Shown: one piece after another, positions 19,513 to 27,528 of the stretch | How positions within the stretch are numbered: position 1 is the stretch's first letter | Layout: every line of letters starts with the position of its first letter | From: Hyphomicrobiales bacterium | GTDB lineage: Bacteria; Pseudomonadota; Alphaproteobacteria; Rhizobiales; NORP267 | DNA: 50,255 bases | Assembly (NCBI GenBank): GCA_030688605.1 | Contig: JAUYJB010000042.1 | Span: forward strand, 1-50,255 | Direction of reading: 5' to 3' | Position numbers and translations under genes: made by a program | The notes under the pieces: generated by a model | What the model saw: the letters and a program-made list of their open reading frames with translations, nothing else | Told to the model about the DNA's origin: nothing | The model's database searches: none

Positions 19513-20387
19513 CAGGCGGCGCTCCCGGCGATGAGGGCGGGCTCGATGATGCCTTCGAACTCGGTCTCGACCGGGCCGGTCATGATAATCCGGTCGTCGG
19601 CGCGCCATTCGATGTCGAGCACACCGCCCGGCAGCGTCACCGCGACGCGGCGGCCGGTGAGCTTTTTCCGCGCGGCGCACACGGCCGCCGCGCACGCCGC
19701 CGTGCCGCAGGCCCTGGTGAGGCCGGCGCCGCGCTCCCAGACCTTGAGCGCGATCGCGTCCGGCGCCGTCACATGGGCAAGCGAAATGTTGGCGCGGTCG
19801 GGGAAGACGGGGTGGTTTTCGAGCAGCGGCCCGAAGCGGGCAAGATCGTGGGCCGTCACGTCGTCGACCCAGAAGACGGCGTGCGGGTTGCCGACATTGA
19901 CGACGCTCGGCGAATGCAGCACCGGCGCGTCGATGGGGCCGATCTGAAGCTCGATCGCGCGCGTATCCCGAAACTCCTCGGCGAGCGGGATGTCCTGCCA
20001 GTCGAAACGCGGGCACCCCATGTCGACGCTGACGGCGCCGCCTTCCGCGGCCCACGCCCTGAGCCTTCCCGCGCGGGTTTCGAAGACGGCCTCGGCGCGG
20101 CCGGTCTCCGCGAAGATCAGCGCGGCGATGCAGCGGGTGGCGTTGCCGCAGGCCGCCACCTCGCCGCCGTCGGCATTATGGATGCGCATGAAGAGGTCGG
20201 CCGTGTCGCTGTTTTCCAGGAGGATGAGCTGGTCGCAGCCGACGCCGCGCTCGCGGTCTGCGACGCGCGCGACCTCGGCCGGCGAAAGGCGCACCGGGGC
20301 CTTTCGGGCATCGACGATAACGAAATCGTTGCCGAGCCCGTTCATCTTGACGAAGGGGATGGCGCGCGGTGCGCTTTGTGCGCTCAT
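19512..20387 (-). CDS. dapF: Diaminopimelate epimerase
   Basis: The 291-residue PLP-independent epimerase converts LL- to meso-diaminopimelate for lysine and peptidoglycan synthesis. Substrate and catalytic motifs are [10 protein letters not shown] (17-26), [16 protein letters not shown] with Cys80, and [14 protein letters not shown] with Cys227, the two-base cysteine pair. It heads the dapF-mtaB-ftsY-yciB operon with overlapping genes. The start at 20387 ([20 protein letters not shown]) adds about ten residues to the shortest homologues. Confidence 0.97.
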   Translation of the reverse strand: MSAQSAPRAIPFVKMNGLGNDFVIVDARKAPVRLSPAEVARVADRERGVGCDQLILLENSDTADLFMRIHNADGGEVAACGNATRCIAALIFAETGRAEAVFETRAGRLRAWAAEGGAVSVDMGCPRFDWQDIPLAEEFRDTRAIELQIGPIDAPVLHSPSVVNVGNPHAVFWVDDVTAHDLARFGPLLENHPVFPDRANISLAHVTAPDAIALKVWERGAGLTRACGTAACAAAVCAARKKLTGRRVAVTLPGGVLDIEWRADDRIIMTGPVETEFEGIIEPALIAGSAA

Positions 20388-20507
20388 GGTGGGGAGTATA
20401 TGGCGGAAAAAGGGGGGAGAAGCCAGAGGGGGAAGGGGTATGGTGGAGATGCGGCCCGGCGTGATGCGGCAAGATGAGCCTCGCTACACTCACCCCATCC
20501 GGATTTG

Positions 20508-21134
20508 TTAAGCAGCAGACTCCATCATCTCTTGGACAACACTTCGAACATGGTGCTTCGACATCTGCAGAGCCCGACCCACGAGCAACAGAAAGGCCAT
20601 TTCTTGTTCAGCAAGATCGCCGTCCGACATCGCGGTAAGGAAGACAGCCTTTACAACCATTTCCTTCCCTTCATCATTCAGCAGTCCGGCGAGCCCGACG
20701 AGGTAGTCGCGGATGTCAACAGTCGTACCTGTTTGGGCCATTGCCTCCCGACGAACCTCATCCGCCGTTAGAACGTCACCCGTCAAGCTTTCGTAGACGG
20801 CTGAGACAGCCTCTACCTCCTTTTCGTCAATTCGACCGTCAGCTAGCATCATCTGAAGCATGACGTGTCGCAGAGCCCGGCGAAACTCGGCTTCTATGCG
20901 CTCTGCCTGCCTGTCGGGGTCGTACTGTAGAACGTTAGTTCGGTAAGTGCCCTTGCAGACTTGGCACTCGACGAATTCGCCCAAGGCGTCCAAAGGGATG
21001 ACGGGGATGAAGTAGAGCGTGAAGAAACGTCGAGCTTTTTTTAGCTTGTACGGTTGGCGGGTTGTGCACTCAGGGCAATAGAAGGTGCCGGATTCTTTCG
21101 AAATGGTGACGCCCCTCGTTCCGAATATTATCAT
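20508..21134 (-). CDS. Zinc-ribbon and TerB-like domain protein
   Basis: The 208-residue protein has two parts. An N-terminal zinc ribbon has CPEC at Cys20/Cys23 and CQVC at Cys57/Cys60, around RRFFTLYFIPVIPL. A helical TerB-like domain covers about 85-200, with acidic LADGRIDEKEVEAVSAVYESLTG and SDGDLAEQEMAFLLLVGRAL repeats. TerB-like domains bind metal and occur in tellurite-resistance and stress modules. No other ter genes are nearby, so a specific role cannot be assigned. It is AT-richer than the dapF operon and begins the accessory block. Confidence 0.8.
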   Translation of the reverse strand: MIIFGTRGVTISKESGTFYCPECTTRQPYKLKKARRFFTLYFIPVIPLDALGEFVECQVCKGTYRTNVLQYDPDRQAERIEAEFRRALRHVMLQMMLADGRIDEKEVEAVSAVYESLTGDVLTADEVRREAMAQTGTTVDIRDYLVGLAGLLNDEGKEMVVKAVFLTAMSDGDLAEQEMAFLLLVGRALQMSKHHVRSVVQEMMESAA

Positions 21135-21282
21135 TGCGCCAGCTCCTGTATCTTGGCCTAGGCTAAAGACGTGGCAAGCGTGTCCCGGACGAAAGCCGTC
21201 GTTGAAGCGGCGGGGCCAATCCGCGGATTTCGTTTGCGCGCCATCCAGGTGATGCTGCTGTTCTTATCAGAGGGCAGATGTC

Positions 21283-21603
21283 CTAGTCTCCCTTATCGCT
21301 TTCCGGCAACGGATTGCGGGAAATTAGCCCCCAAACTAAATTGCCCGTTTGCGAACCACGGGCGCCTATTTCCAAGAGAAGACGTATGGTTGTCGGCTCG
21401 TCAGCGCCGATGACGCGGGTCAGTGTTTCAAGCGTCCGCCATTTGTCTCCAGTCTGGAGCATGGCCAGCAAGAGTTCTTTCCTCTTGGCGTCAAGCCGAT
21501 CTGTGCGGCGCATTTGGAGCCAATGGGCCAAATATGTAGCGCCGAGAGTGCCAGCAATACCGATGCCGCCGCCAGCAAGGGCCACCCAAGCGCCATCAGC
21601 CAT
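21283..21603 (-). CDS. Small membrane-anchored hypothetical protein
   Basis: The 106-residue protein has one N-terminal transmembrane helix (about residues 5-25, ALAGGGIGIAGTLGATYLAHWL). A cytoplasmic helical region follows, LQMRRTDRLDAKRKELLLAMLQTGDKWRTLETLTRVIGAD, then TTIRLLLEIGARGSQTGNLVWGLISRNPLP. I do not recognise a named family. The continuous good-quality sequence and ATG at 21603 support a real gene; an earlier in-frame ATG at 21639 is also possible. It lies between the TerB-like and nuclease genes, all on the same strand. Confidence 0.6.
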   Translation of the reverse strand: MADGAWVALAGGGIGIAGTLGATYLAHWLQMRRTDRLDAKRKELLLAMLQTGDKWRTLETLTRVIGADEPTTIRLLLEIGARGSQTGNLVWGLISRNPLPESDKGD

Positions 21604-21636
21604 TGATGCCTCCCCTAAAGACGACAGCAGGCATAA

Positions 21637-21718
21637 CAAGCGTAGCCCGGAGGAATTTCGGCGTGAAGCGGCAAGGCCGGTCGCGGATTTCGCTATCGCT
21701 CCATCCGGGCTACGCTTG
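21637..21718. repeat. REP-like element with 15-bp perfect inverted arms
   Basis: CAAGCGTAGCCCGGA at 21637-21651 pairs exactly with TCCGGGCTACGCTTG at 21704-21718. The interior contains AAGCGGCAAGGCCGGTC. A half copy lies at 29712-29775, where AGCAAGCGTAACCCGG and AAGCGGCGAGGCCGGTC recur, so it is a dispersed family. The hairpin sits just upstream of the small membrane-protein gene. Confidence 0.75.
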
Positions 21719-21734
21719 CTATCATCGTAATTCC

Positions 21735-21754
21735 GTCACCGTAATTCGTAATTC
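21735..21754 (+). repeat. 20-bp direct repeat, left copy, flanking the nuclease gene
   Basis: GTCACCGTAATTCGTAATTC here recurs exactly at 23099-23118. The pair brackets the PD-(D/E)XK gene at 21807-22877. Confidence 0.8.
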
Positions 21755-21806
21755 AGACTCTTTGTCGCCGGTGCATGCGTTGGGTGAAGTGAACGCACCT
21801 TCACCG

Positions 21807-22877
21807 TCATCCGATTCCTCGTACCGGGGAATATTCTATCTTGAAACTGGAATACCTCTCTTTGAGCAGCTGCATGGCCGTGTGCCACATCTGTCCACCC
21901 CACTGATTCGAGAAGGCATAGGTTTTCCCGTCAGCGTGGACGAGCTCAGCATCTCCGCAGAACCATCGGCGGTTATCAAAAGTCGAACCGCCTATTGACG
22001 ACCTCTCAGAGGCAAGCCTTTCAAATTCTGAAGCATTCAACGTGCCGTCCATTGAAAACCAGACACGGTGCTTGCACCCCTCCAACAGCGTGGTGATTTC
22101 ATCTGGATCAATTCCATGTTCACAGAGATGCTTGCATACAACAAAAATGGCGTTTCTCTTCCACATTGTCGGATGCGTCTCACCTCCAACCTGGATATCA
22201 AATCGCGTGAAATCGGCATTGCTGCGGGCCTCACGCTCTTTCCGAGCCTTCTCACGGAATAGGGTCTGATAGTCTGCGGCCTCCGGAAGCGGAATAATTT
22301 GCTGCACATCCACGAGGACTCGTCCATCAAGGTTGTAGGGTTTCAGCCGGACACACCGAATATCGATATCACGCTCATTGAGCCACAGCACCGAAGACGT
22401 CAGCTCCTTGGAGAACTCGGCGGAAGCAAGAACGATCCGAACGTCTTGCGCAAATTGCTCGTGGTCTGGTTCATCCCAACCGAGGAAATCGAGGATTTTC
22501 GCTCGGGGGTCTTGATCTTCCTTGCCGTGCTGCTTGAGATATTGTCCAAATGCGTCAGCTGCTCGCTCGAAAGTCATTGTCGATACCATTGCCGCATAAC
22601 GAATGGACTGAAGTTCCATATGGCCGCCGTCTTCGGTACGCTTCAGTTCGATGACGACAAGGTTTGCAGCCTTGTCGATGGCAAGTAGATCGATGCGCCT
22701 ACGGGAATCCTCCCAATCCCCAAACTCCTCCGAAATCACAAGAGTTTCCGGGGCGATAACCTCGACGTGCTCGCGCAAGAGCCGCTGCAAGTCGCGCCGT
22801 TCATGCAAGCCGACCTCACTAAACGCTGTTGCCTCAAGCCGTCTTATCGCAGTCTGAGCAAATTCGTAGATCGGCAT
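21807..22877 (-). CDS. RecB-like PD-(D/E)XK nuclease-domain protein
   Basis: The 356-residue protein has an N-terminal restriction-endonuclease-like domain. RRRIDLLAID supplies Asp63, VVIELKR supplies Glu77-x-Lys79, and LQSIRYAAMV gives the Q-x-x-x-Y motif (Gln90, Tyr94) of RecB-type nucleases. The C-terminal half (about 190-356) has a repeated acidic/aromatic region, ending in YAFSNQWGGQMWHTAMQLL, that I do not recognise. Such proteins occur as orphan defence or repair nucleases in accessory DNA. The gene is visibly AT-richer than its neighbours and bracketed by 20-bp direct repeats. No partner helicase or methylase is adjacent. Confidence 0.8.
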   Translation of the reverse strand: MPIYEFAQTAIRRLEATAFSEVGLHERRDLQRLLREHVEVIAPETLVISEEFGDWEDSRRRIDLLAIDKAANLVVIELKRTEDGGHMELQSIRYAAMVSTMTFERAADAFGQYLKQHGKEDQDPRAKILDFLGWDEPDHEQFAQDVRIVLASAEFSKELTSSVLWLNERDIDIRCVRLKPYNLDGRVLVDVQQIIPLPEAADYQTLFREKARKEREARSNADFTRFDIQVGGETHPTMWKRNAIFVVCKHLCEHGIDPDEITTLLEGCKHRVWFSMDGTLNASEFERLASERSSIGGSTFDNRRWFCGDAELVHADGKTYAFSNQWGGQMWHTAMQLLKERYSSFKIEYSPVRGIG

Positions 22878-23034
22878 TTCAGCATCCGCTGCAAACTATT
22901 AGCAAGCGTGCCCTGGCCAATTTCCGCATTGAAATGGCAAGCTAGGACTACATGGGATCTTTCTTAAAACGAAAATCTACAAACATTGTGAGTTTTACGC
23001 CAAAAATTTGTAGGAAAATCCACACAAATGAAAC

Positions 23035-23109
23035 ATTACGGTGACAGTGCATTTAATTTGCTCAATGCGCTCCGCGGCGATGGTCAATTAAATGCACTGT
23101 CACCGTAAT
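23035..23109. repeat. 24-bp perfect inverted repeat
   Basis: 23035-23058 is exactly complementary to 23086-23109, with a 27-base loop. The arm begins ATTACGGTGACAGTGCA. ACGGTGACAGT-type palindromes recall repeats mobilised by REP-associated or IS200-like tyrosine transposases, but no such gene is nearby. Confidence 0.8.
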
Positions 23110-23118
23110 TCGTAATTC
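23099..23118 (+). repeat. 20-bp direct repeat, right copy
   Basis: Exact match to 21735-21754. It overlaps the right arm of the 24-bp inverted repeat, and a further degenerate unit (CACTGTCACCGTAATT) follows at 23120. Confidence 0.8.
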
Positions 23119-23196
23119 CACTGTCACCGTAATTTTGTCACGTAATTGGTAATTGCGTAATTGGAGTCCCAAGCGAAACGGCGGTGCGAACCACAG

Positions 23197-23244
23197 GCGC
23201 ATGAGGCTACTGGTTTACCCGCCTTCGCGGGTAATGACGGATGG
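23197..23244. repeat. Dispersed palindromic repeat, copy 1
   Basis: GCGCATGAGGCTACTGG followed by a hairpin (ACCCGCCTTCGCGGGT) and AATGACGGA. The same 17-base start and hairpin-plus-AATGACGGA plan recur at 29865-29910. A shorter relative is at 34053-34085. Confidence 0.75.
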
Positions 23245-23260
23245 AGGCCGCCGCCCGGCC

Positions 23261-25141
23261 TTAACCGTTGGGGTGGCGGGTCACATTGGTGCGGGCGATG
23301 GCGCTGCCAAGATACATGTCGCGGTCGTACATGTCGTCATAGTAGCGCACGGTGCCGTCCGGCGCCGGCCAGGCGGTGAAATAGGCGACATAGACCGCGA
23401 CGTCGGCGGTGACGGGGTCGGAATCGTTGCGCCCCTCGGCAATCCGCTTGTCGACATAGGCGATCGGCTTGCCGAGCACGGCGGCGGCCATTTCCCGCGG
23501 CTTCTGCAGCCGCACGCAGCCATGGCTGAAGGCGCGGGAATCCTCGTCGAACAGGTTCTTGGTCGGGGTGTCGTGCATATAGATCGAATGCTTGTTGGGA
23601 AACAGGATCTTCACCACGCCGAGCGCGTTGTCCTGGCCCGGAGGCTGGCGCACGTTGACCGACACCCGCTTGGTGGCGACGCCGTACCAGTCGACCGAGC
23701 GCGAGGAGACGCGCCGCCCCGATTCCGTCGTCACCTCATAGCCGATCCGATCGAGATAGGACGGGTCGTTATAAAGCTCCGGCATCATCTCGTTGACGAG
23801 GATCGACAGCGGCACGCCCCAATAGGGATTGTATTCCACGGTCTCGATCCGGTCGGCGAAGAAGGCGGTCTGGTTCGACTTCTTGCCGACGATGATCCGC
23901 GTCGACAGCGGTTCCTTGCCGGTCTGCATATAGGCGGCTTCGAAGGCGGGCTGGTTGATGAACACGTAGCGCGAGCCGAGATAGGACGGCAGCCAGCGCG
24001 CCCGCTCCATGGCCAGCAGGACCTTGTCGATCTTGTCCTTGATCGGCCTGTCCGTCAGCGCGGCGATGGTGCGCCGGCCGATGATGCCGTCGGGGCCGAG
24101 ATCGTTCTCGCGCTGGAAATCGCGGACCACGGCGACGAGCTCCGGCGCGTAGTCCGCACCGCCGTCATAGGCGGCCAACGCGGGCGCATGAATGGCCAAT
24201 AGCCCGAGGGAGCCGCGCAGCCGGATCGCCGCGATCACGTTGGCGATCTCGGGGCTGGAGGCGCCGGGCCGCAGGAACGTGCCGGGCGCGATCTCGACGC
24301 CCCTGGTCTCGCCCTTGGCGCGCAGCGCGGCGAGCTCGGCGACCAGCGCCTTGAACTGCGGGTTGCTCGGGTTTCGGCTGTCGAGATAGGCGCCGACATT
24401 GCCGATCGACGCCAGGATGCCCATGGCCGCGTGAAGATCGACCTCCTTGCGGGGCAGGTCGTGATAGCCGGAAATCCGGTTCGGGTCGATGCGGCCGCGC
24501 GTTGCATCGAGCACATAGGTCAAGAGCGCCGCCGAAAGCTCCATCTCGAAGCGGATCAGCCGCTCGTGCCGCGCCGCCTCCTCGCCGGGATCGAACCCGT
24601 CCTCGGGCACTTCGACGAGATAGTCGCGGGGCGAAAGGCCGAACCGGCCGGCCCTGGCCAGAGCCGCCAGCGCGGCGCGCGCCTTGTCGTTCACCTGGCC
24701 GTCGGTCACCCAGACGAAATGCGGGTTCTCGGAATAGTGGGCCCTGATGGCGCCGGCGACCTCGCGGAACGTCCTGATCTTCAGCTCCGGCGACAGGTGC
24801 GCGAGCGCGGCGGCGAAGGGCGTCGTCTCGGGCTGCACGGCCGAGGGATCGGCCGATGCCGTCTTCACCTCCGCCAGGCTGGCAAGCGAGACCGACGTCA
24901 GCACGTCGGGCTGATAGGTGTAGTAGCTCGGGCTCTTGACGCGGATCTGCGGGTCGGAAGGGACAAATATCCGCGGTCCGTGCTGGTACCCGCGTTGCCA
25001 CTCGCGCCGCTCATATCGCGGTTGACCAAACAGTAACTCGAAAAAACCCTGCGCCTGAACCGGCTTTACCGTGCCGCCCGCAAAACCGGCAGCCAACAGG
25101 CCCATCGCCGCGACGGCGCTAAGGCGCTTTTTCACTCTCAT
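23261..25141 (-). CDS. L,D-transpeptidase (YcbB/LdtD type)
   Basis: The 626-residue exported protein has a signal peptide (residues 1-30, ending KPVQAQ). A long helical domain follows, then a peptidoglycan-binding segment VVRDFQRENDLGPDGIIGRRT. A YkuD catalytic domain carries MHDTPTKNLFDEDSRAFSHGCVRLQ, with nucleophile Cys542. These enzymes form 3-3 mDAP crosslinks in peptidoglycan, or link lipoproteins to it, in the periplasm. The domain order and size match the large LdtD group. The frame is open further upstream, but the signal peptide begins at 25141. It is monocistronic. Confidence 0.93.
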   Translation of the reverse strand: MRVKKRLSAVAAMGLLAAGFAGGTVKPVQAQGFFELLFGQPRYERREWQRGYQHGPRIFVPSDPQIRVKSPSYYTYQPDVLTSVSLASLAEVKTASADPSAVQPETTPFAAALAHLSPELKIRTFREVAGAIRAHYSENPHFVWVTDGQVNDKARAALAALARAGRFGLSPRDYLVEVPEDGFDPGEEAARHERLIRFEMELSAALLTYVLDATRGRIDPNRISGYHDLPRKEVDLHAAMGILASIGNVGAYLDSRNPSNPQFKALVAELAALRAKGETRGVEIAPGTFLRPGASSPEIANVIAAIRLRGSLGLLAIHAPALAAYDGGADYAPELVAVVRDFQRENDLGPDGIIGRRTIAALTDRPIKDKIDKVLLAMERARWLPSYLGSRYVFINQPAFEAAYMQTGKEPLSTRIIVGKKSNQTAFFADRIETVEYNPYWGVPLSILVNEMMPELYNDPSYLDRIGYEVTTESGRRVSSRSVDWYGVATKRVSVNVRQPPGQDNALGVVKILFPNKHSIYMHDTPTKNLFDEDSRAFSHGCVRLQKPREMAAAVLGKPIAYVDKRIAEGRNDSDPVTADVAVYVAYFTAWPAPDGTVRYYDDMYDRDMYLGSAIARTNVTRHPNG

Positions 25142-25408
25142 GCCGACCCCGAAATCATACCATGTTGAACTCTGCGTCTTCGGCCTCAAGAGCTCCGCCA
25201 ATGTTACTCTACACGAGCAATCCCGGGTTGGATATGACCCCTTTCGGCCAAATGGGTAACATCTTGGTGTGTACCGCAAAATCCTTAACGGAAATCCGCC
25301 GATGCGGACTTTCTCCGCGAGAAAACGACCAGGCGCGCTCCCCGAGATAACGAACGGGCGAACGAACGGTTCCGTGGCCGCCGCGCGGCCGTGAAACGCC
25401 CCGCTCCC

Positions 25409-26065
25409 CTATCGGGCGGCCGCCTCGCGCACCGCGGCGAAATCCTTGGCGCGCGCGGTGCGCACCAGGGCGGCGGCGAGGCGCGCAAACGCCTCCTTGG
25501 AGACCAGTGTCGCAAGTTCGCGGGCCGTTTCCCCGAGGCCGAGGGCGCGGGCGGCCGTAAGCGCGCGGGCGTCGGCGAAGGGGTAGAGCTCGTCCCACGA
25601 TACTTGCGCCTCGCGGCAGAAGATGTCCGCGCCGACATCGCCGATGCCCTTGAACTGCTTCAGCAGCCGGCGCTCCTCCTCCGGATCGCGGCCGGCCGAC
25701 TCGCGCAACATGCGCAGGTCGCCGCCATAGCGCGCGACCGTCAGCGCGCAGGTGTCGCCGAGCATGCGCGAGGTGCTCTCGTCGTAGCGGGCATAGCCCG
25801 ACCGGTTGAGCGCGCGGGTGCGCGCCTCCCAGCCCGCACCGGCCATCTTCTCAGGCGTCGTCCAGCCCTGCTCGATGAGCGCGGCCGCCGCCGCGAGGGC
25901 GATATCGGCGCTGACGCGGGCGGAGAACAGCAGCGCCGCGACGAGCCAGCAGAACAGGGCCTCGGGCGTGTCGGCGGCCAGATCGATGCCGAGCTCTTCC
26001 GAGAACAGCCGTCCGCGCGTTTGCACGAGATGGCGGGCGATGGCGCGGGATGAAATGCGGGGCAT
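25409..26065 (-). CDS. HhH-GPD-like DNA glycosylase/endonuclease III-related protein
   Basis: The 218-residue, all-helical protein begins MPRISSRAIARHLVQTRGRLF. A helix-hairpin-helix lies at about 135-155 (LLKQFKGIGDVGADIF), placed as in endonuclease III-fold base-excision enzymes. The Asp expected after the HhH may be that of YPFADARAL. No C-terminal Fe-S cysteine cluster is present. A role in DNA repair is likely but the lesion specificity is unknown. A truncated second copy of its first 43 codons lies at 27284-27412. Confidence 0.75.
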   Translation of the reverse strand: MPRISSRAIARHLVQTRGRLFSEELGIDLAADTPEALFCWLVAALLFSARVSADIALAAAAALIEQGWTTPEKMAGAGWEARTRALNRSGYARYDESTSRMLGDTCALTVARYGGDLRMLRESAGRDPEEERRLLKQFKGIGDVGADIFCREAQVSWDELYPFADARALTAARALGLGETARELATLVSKEAFARLAAALVRTARAKDFAAVREAAAR

Positions 26066-26279
26066 GGTCTGTCGTCTTCGCGCTCTTGCGGCGATCGGGG
26101 CAAGCGATTCTACGAATTCTCGATTTGAGGGTCACTATTGGGAACGGTCGAAGGGCAGGGAAAGCCACCGGCCGCGCGCCCAGACACCAATTAACCGCCA
26201 TCCGCGCCGGGCATTGCCGGCGCCGGCCCAGCCGGTTAGCCTAATTTTTTGAGTATCGCCTTGGCGGGAGGACCATCGG

Positions 26280-27281
26280 ATGAAATTCGTTCTTGCGTAC
26301 GGCGCGGCATTGGCCGCGCTCGCAATCGGGCCTGCGAGCGCGCAGGACATGACCCCGCATTCGAGCTTCAAGGATTGCGAGCATTGCCCCGAGATGGTCG
26401 TGATCCCGCCGGGCGAGTTCATGATGGGATCCGATAACGACCTGGAGGCCCCGCGCCACAAGGTCACCATCGGCTACAGCTTCGCGATCGGCGCATTCGA
26501 GGTCACGATCGGGGAGTATGCGCGCTTTGTCGAAGAAACGGGCTTCCAGTCCGGCGGGGTCTGCGTCATCCGCACGCCGGACAAGGGCAAGCTGAAGTTC
26601 AAATATACCGGCACGCTGCATCCCGATAGCGCCAAATACTCGCAAGGTCCGAATCTCGCCTACATCGCCGACGGGGCATTCAATCAACCGGGCTACGAAC
26701 ATACGGACCGGCATCCTGCCACTTGCCTGTCGCGGGACGAGGCGAAGGCCTACCTCGACTGGCTCAGCGAAAGGACCGGCAAGCGATACCGGCTGCCCAC
26801 CGAGGCGGAATGGGAATATGCGACCCGCGCCGGGAGCGAGACGCAATTCTTCTGGGGAAAGAACCCCAACGAGGCGTGCAAATACGCAAATCATGCAGAC
26901 AAGGCTTCGGTCTACCAGGCTTGGGTGGCCTCCGGCTGCTCGGAAAAGGTCAATCCGGTCTGGGCCGCGCCCGCCGGCAGCTACGAGGCAAACCCCTGGG
27001 GGCTGTTCGATACCGTCGGCAACGTCCAGGAGATGCTCGAGGACTGCTGGCACAAGAACTATAACGGCGCGCCTGCGGACGGCTCGCCCTGGATGGACGA
27101 GGGTTGCACCCTGTTCATCGCCCGAGGCGGCGATTATGAGCTACCCGCCGTGGTGATGCGCTCGGCCGAGCGGCTGTTCTACGGCATCAGCGAGGATATC
27201 CCCGATCCCCACGTCCGCTACAATCTGCTGGGCTTCAGGGCCGCTGTGTCGCTCGGCGGCGGAGCCTGGGACGGCAAGTAG
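26280..27281 (+). CDS. Secreted SUMF1/FGE-fold protein lacking the FGE cysteine pair
   Basis: The 333-residue protein has a signal peptide (residues 1-21, ending PASAQ). A full SUMF1 domain follows: MVVIPPGEFMMGSDN, RHKVTIGYSFAIGAFEVTIGEYARFVEETGF, RLPTEAEWEYATRAG, PWGLFDTVGNVQEM, and IARGGDYELPAVVMRSAERLFYG. True formylglycine-generating enzymes carry two active-site cysteines in the segment after R-G-G; here that stretch has none, so sulfatase activation is unlikely. Such proteins serve as binding or scaffold modules. It lies between the intact HhH gene and its truncated copy, upstream of two secreted paralogues on the same strand. Confidence 0.88.
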   Translation: MKFVLAYGAALAALAIGPASAQDMTPHSSFKDCEHCPEMVVIPPGEFMMGSDNDLEAPRHKVTIGYSFAIGAFEVTIGEYARFVEETGFQSGGVCVIRTPDKGKLKFKYTGTLHPDSAKYSQGPNLAYIADGAFNQPGYEHTDRHPATCLSRDEAKAYLDWLSERTGKRYRLPTEAEWEYATRAGSETQFFWGKNPNEACKYANHADKASVYQAWVASGCSEKVNPVWAAPAGSYEANPWGLFDTVGNVQEMLEDCWHKNYNGAPADGSPWMDEGCTLFIARGGDYELPAVVMRSAERLFYGISEDIPDPHVRYNLLGFRAAVSLGGGAWDGK

Positions 27282-27283
27282 GG

Positions 27284-27412
27284 GGCGACGGGCCAGCAGA
27301 ACAGGGGCCAGGGGGTCCCGCGTTCGAGCCTTATTCCAAGCTCCCGCGAATAGAGCCGGCCGCGCGCGGCGACCAGATGGCGGGCGATGGCGCGGGGGGA
27401 GAGGCGTGGCAT
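27284..27412 (-). pseudogene. Truncated duplicate of the HhH-GPD-like gene (N-terminal 43 codons)
   Basis: Reading minus from an ATG at 27412, the peptide MPRLSPRAIARHLVAARGRL aligns without gaps to the start of the intact protein at 26065 (MPRISSRAIARHLVQTRGRL), through FCWPVA versus FCWLVA. After residue 43 the similarity stops, two bases before the stop codon of the SUMF1-fold gene. It is a remnant of a duplication or of a recombination event that also involved the SUMF1-fold gene. Confidence 0.8.
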
Positions 27413-27528
27413 GGTCGGAGCCAAATGGGGCTATGGTCGAAAGATGGGAAAATGCTGGACGCTCATTCGCCTTTCTTCTCGCATATTCTATGTTGTGATC
27501 GGAGCAAAAGTTCCCCAGACTTTCGCCT

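Larger units (their letters stand above)
22878..23260. other. AT-rich repeat-bearing intergenic region
   Basis: No gene is supported in these 383 bases. They contain the presumed promoter of the nuclease gene, a long perfect inverted repeat at 23035-23109, the right 20-bp direct repeat, several degenerate copies of GTAATT up to about 23165, and a dispersed repeat at 23197-23244. Confidence 0.7.

Noticed and set aside
20508-21134. Tellurite-resistance operon
   Set aside because: Only a TerB-like domain is present; no terA, terC, terD or terZ genes flank it.
26280-27281. Formylglycine-generating sulfatase activator
   Set aside because: The SUMF1 fold is present, but the active-site cysteine pair is not seen in the expected segment and no sulfatase gene is nearby.
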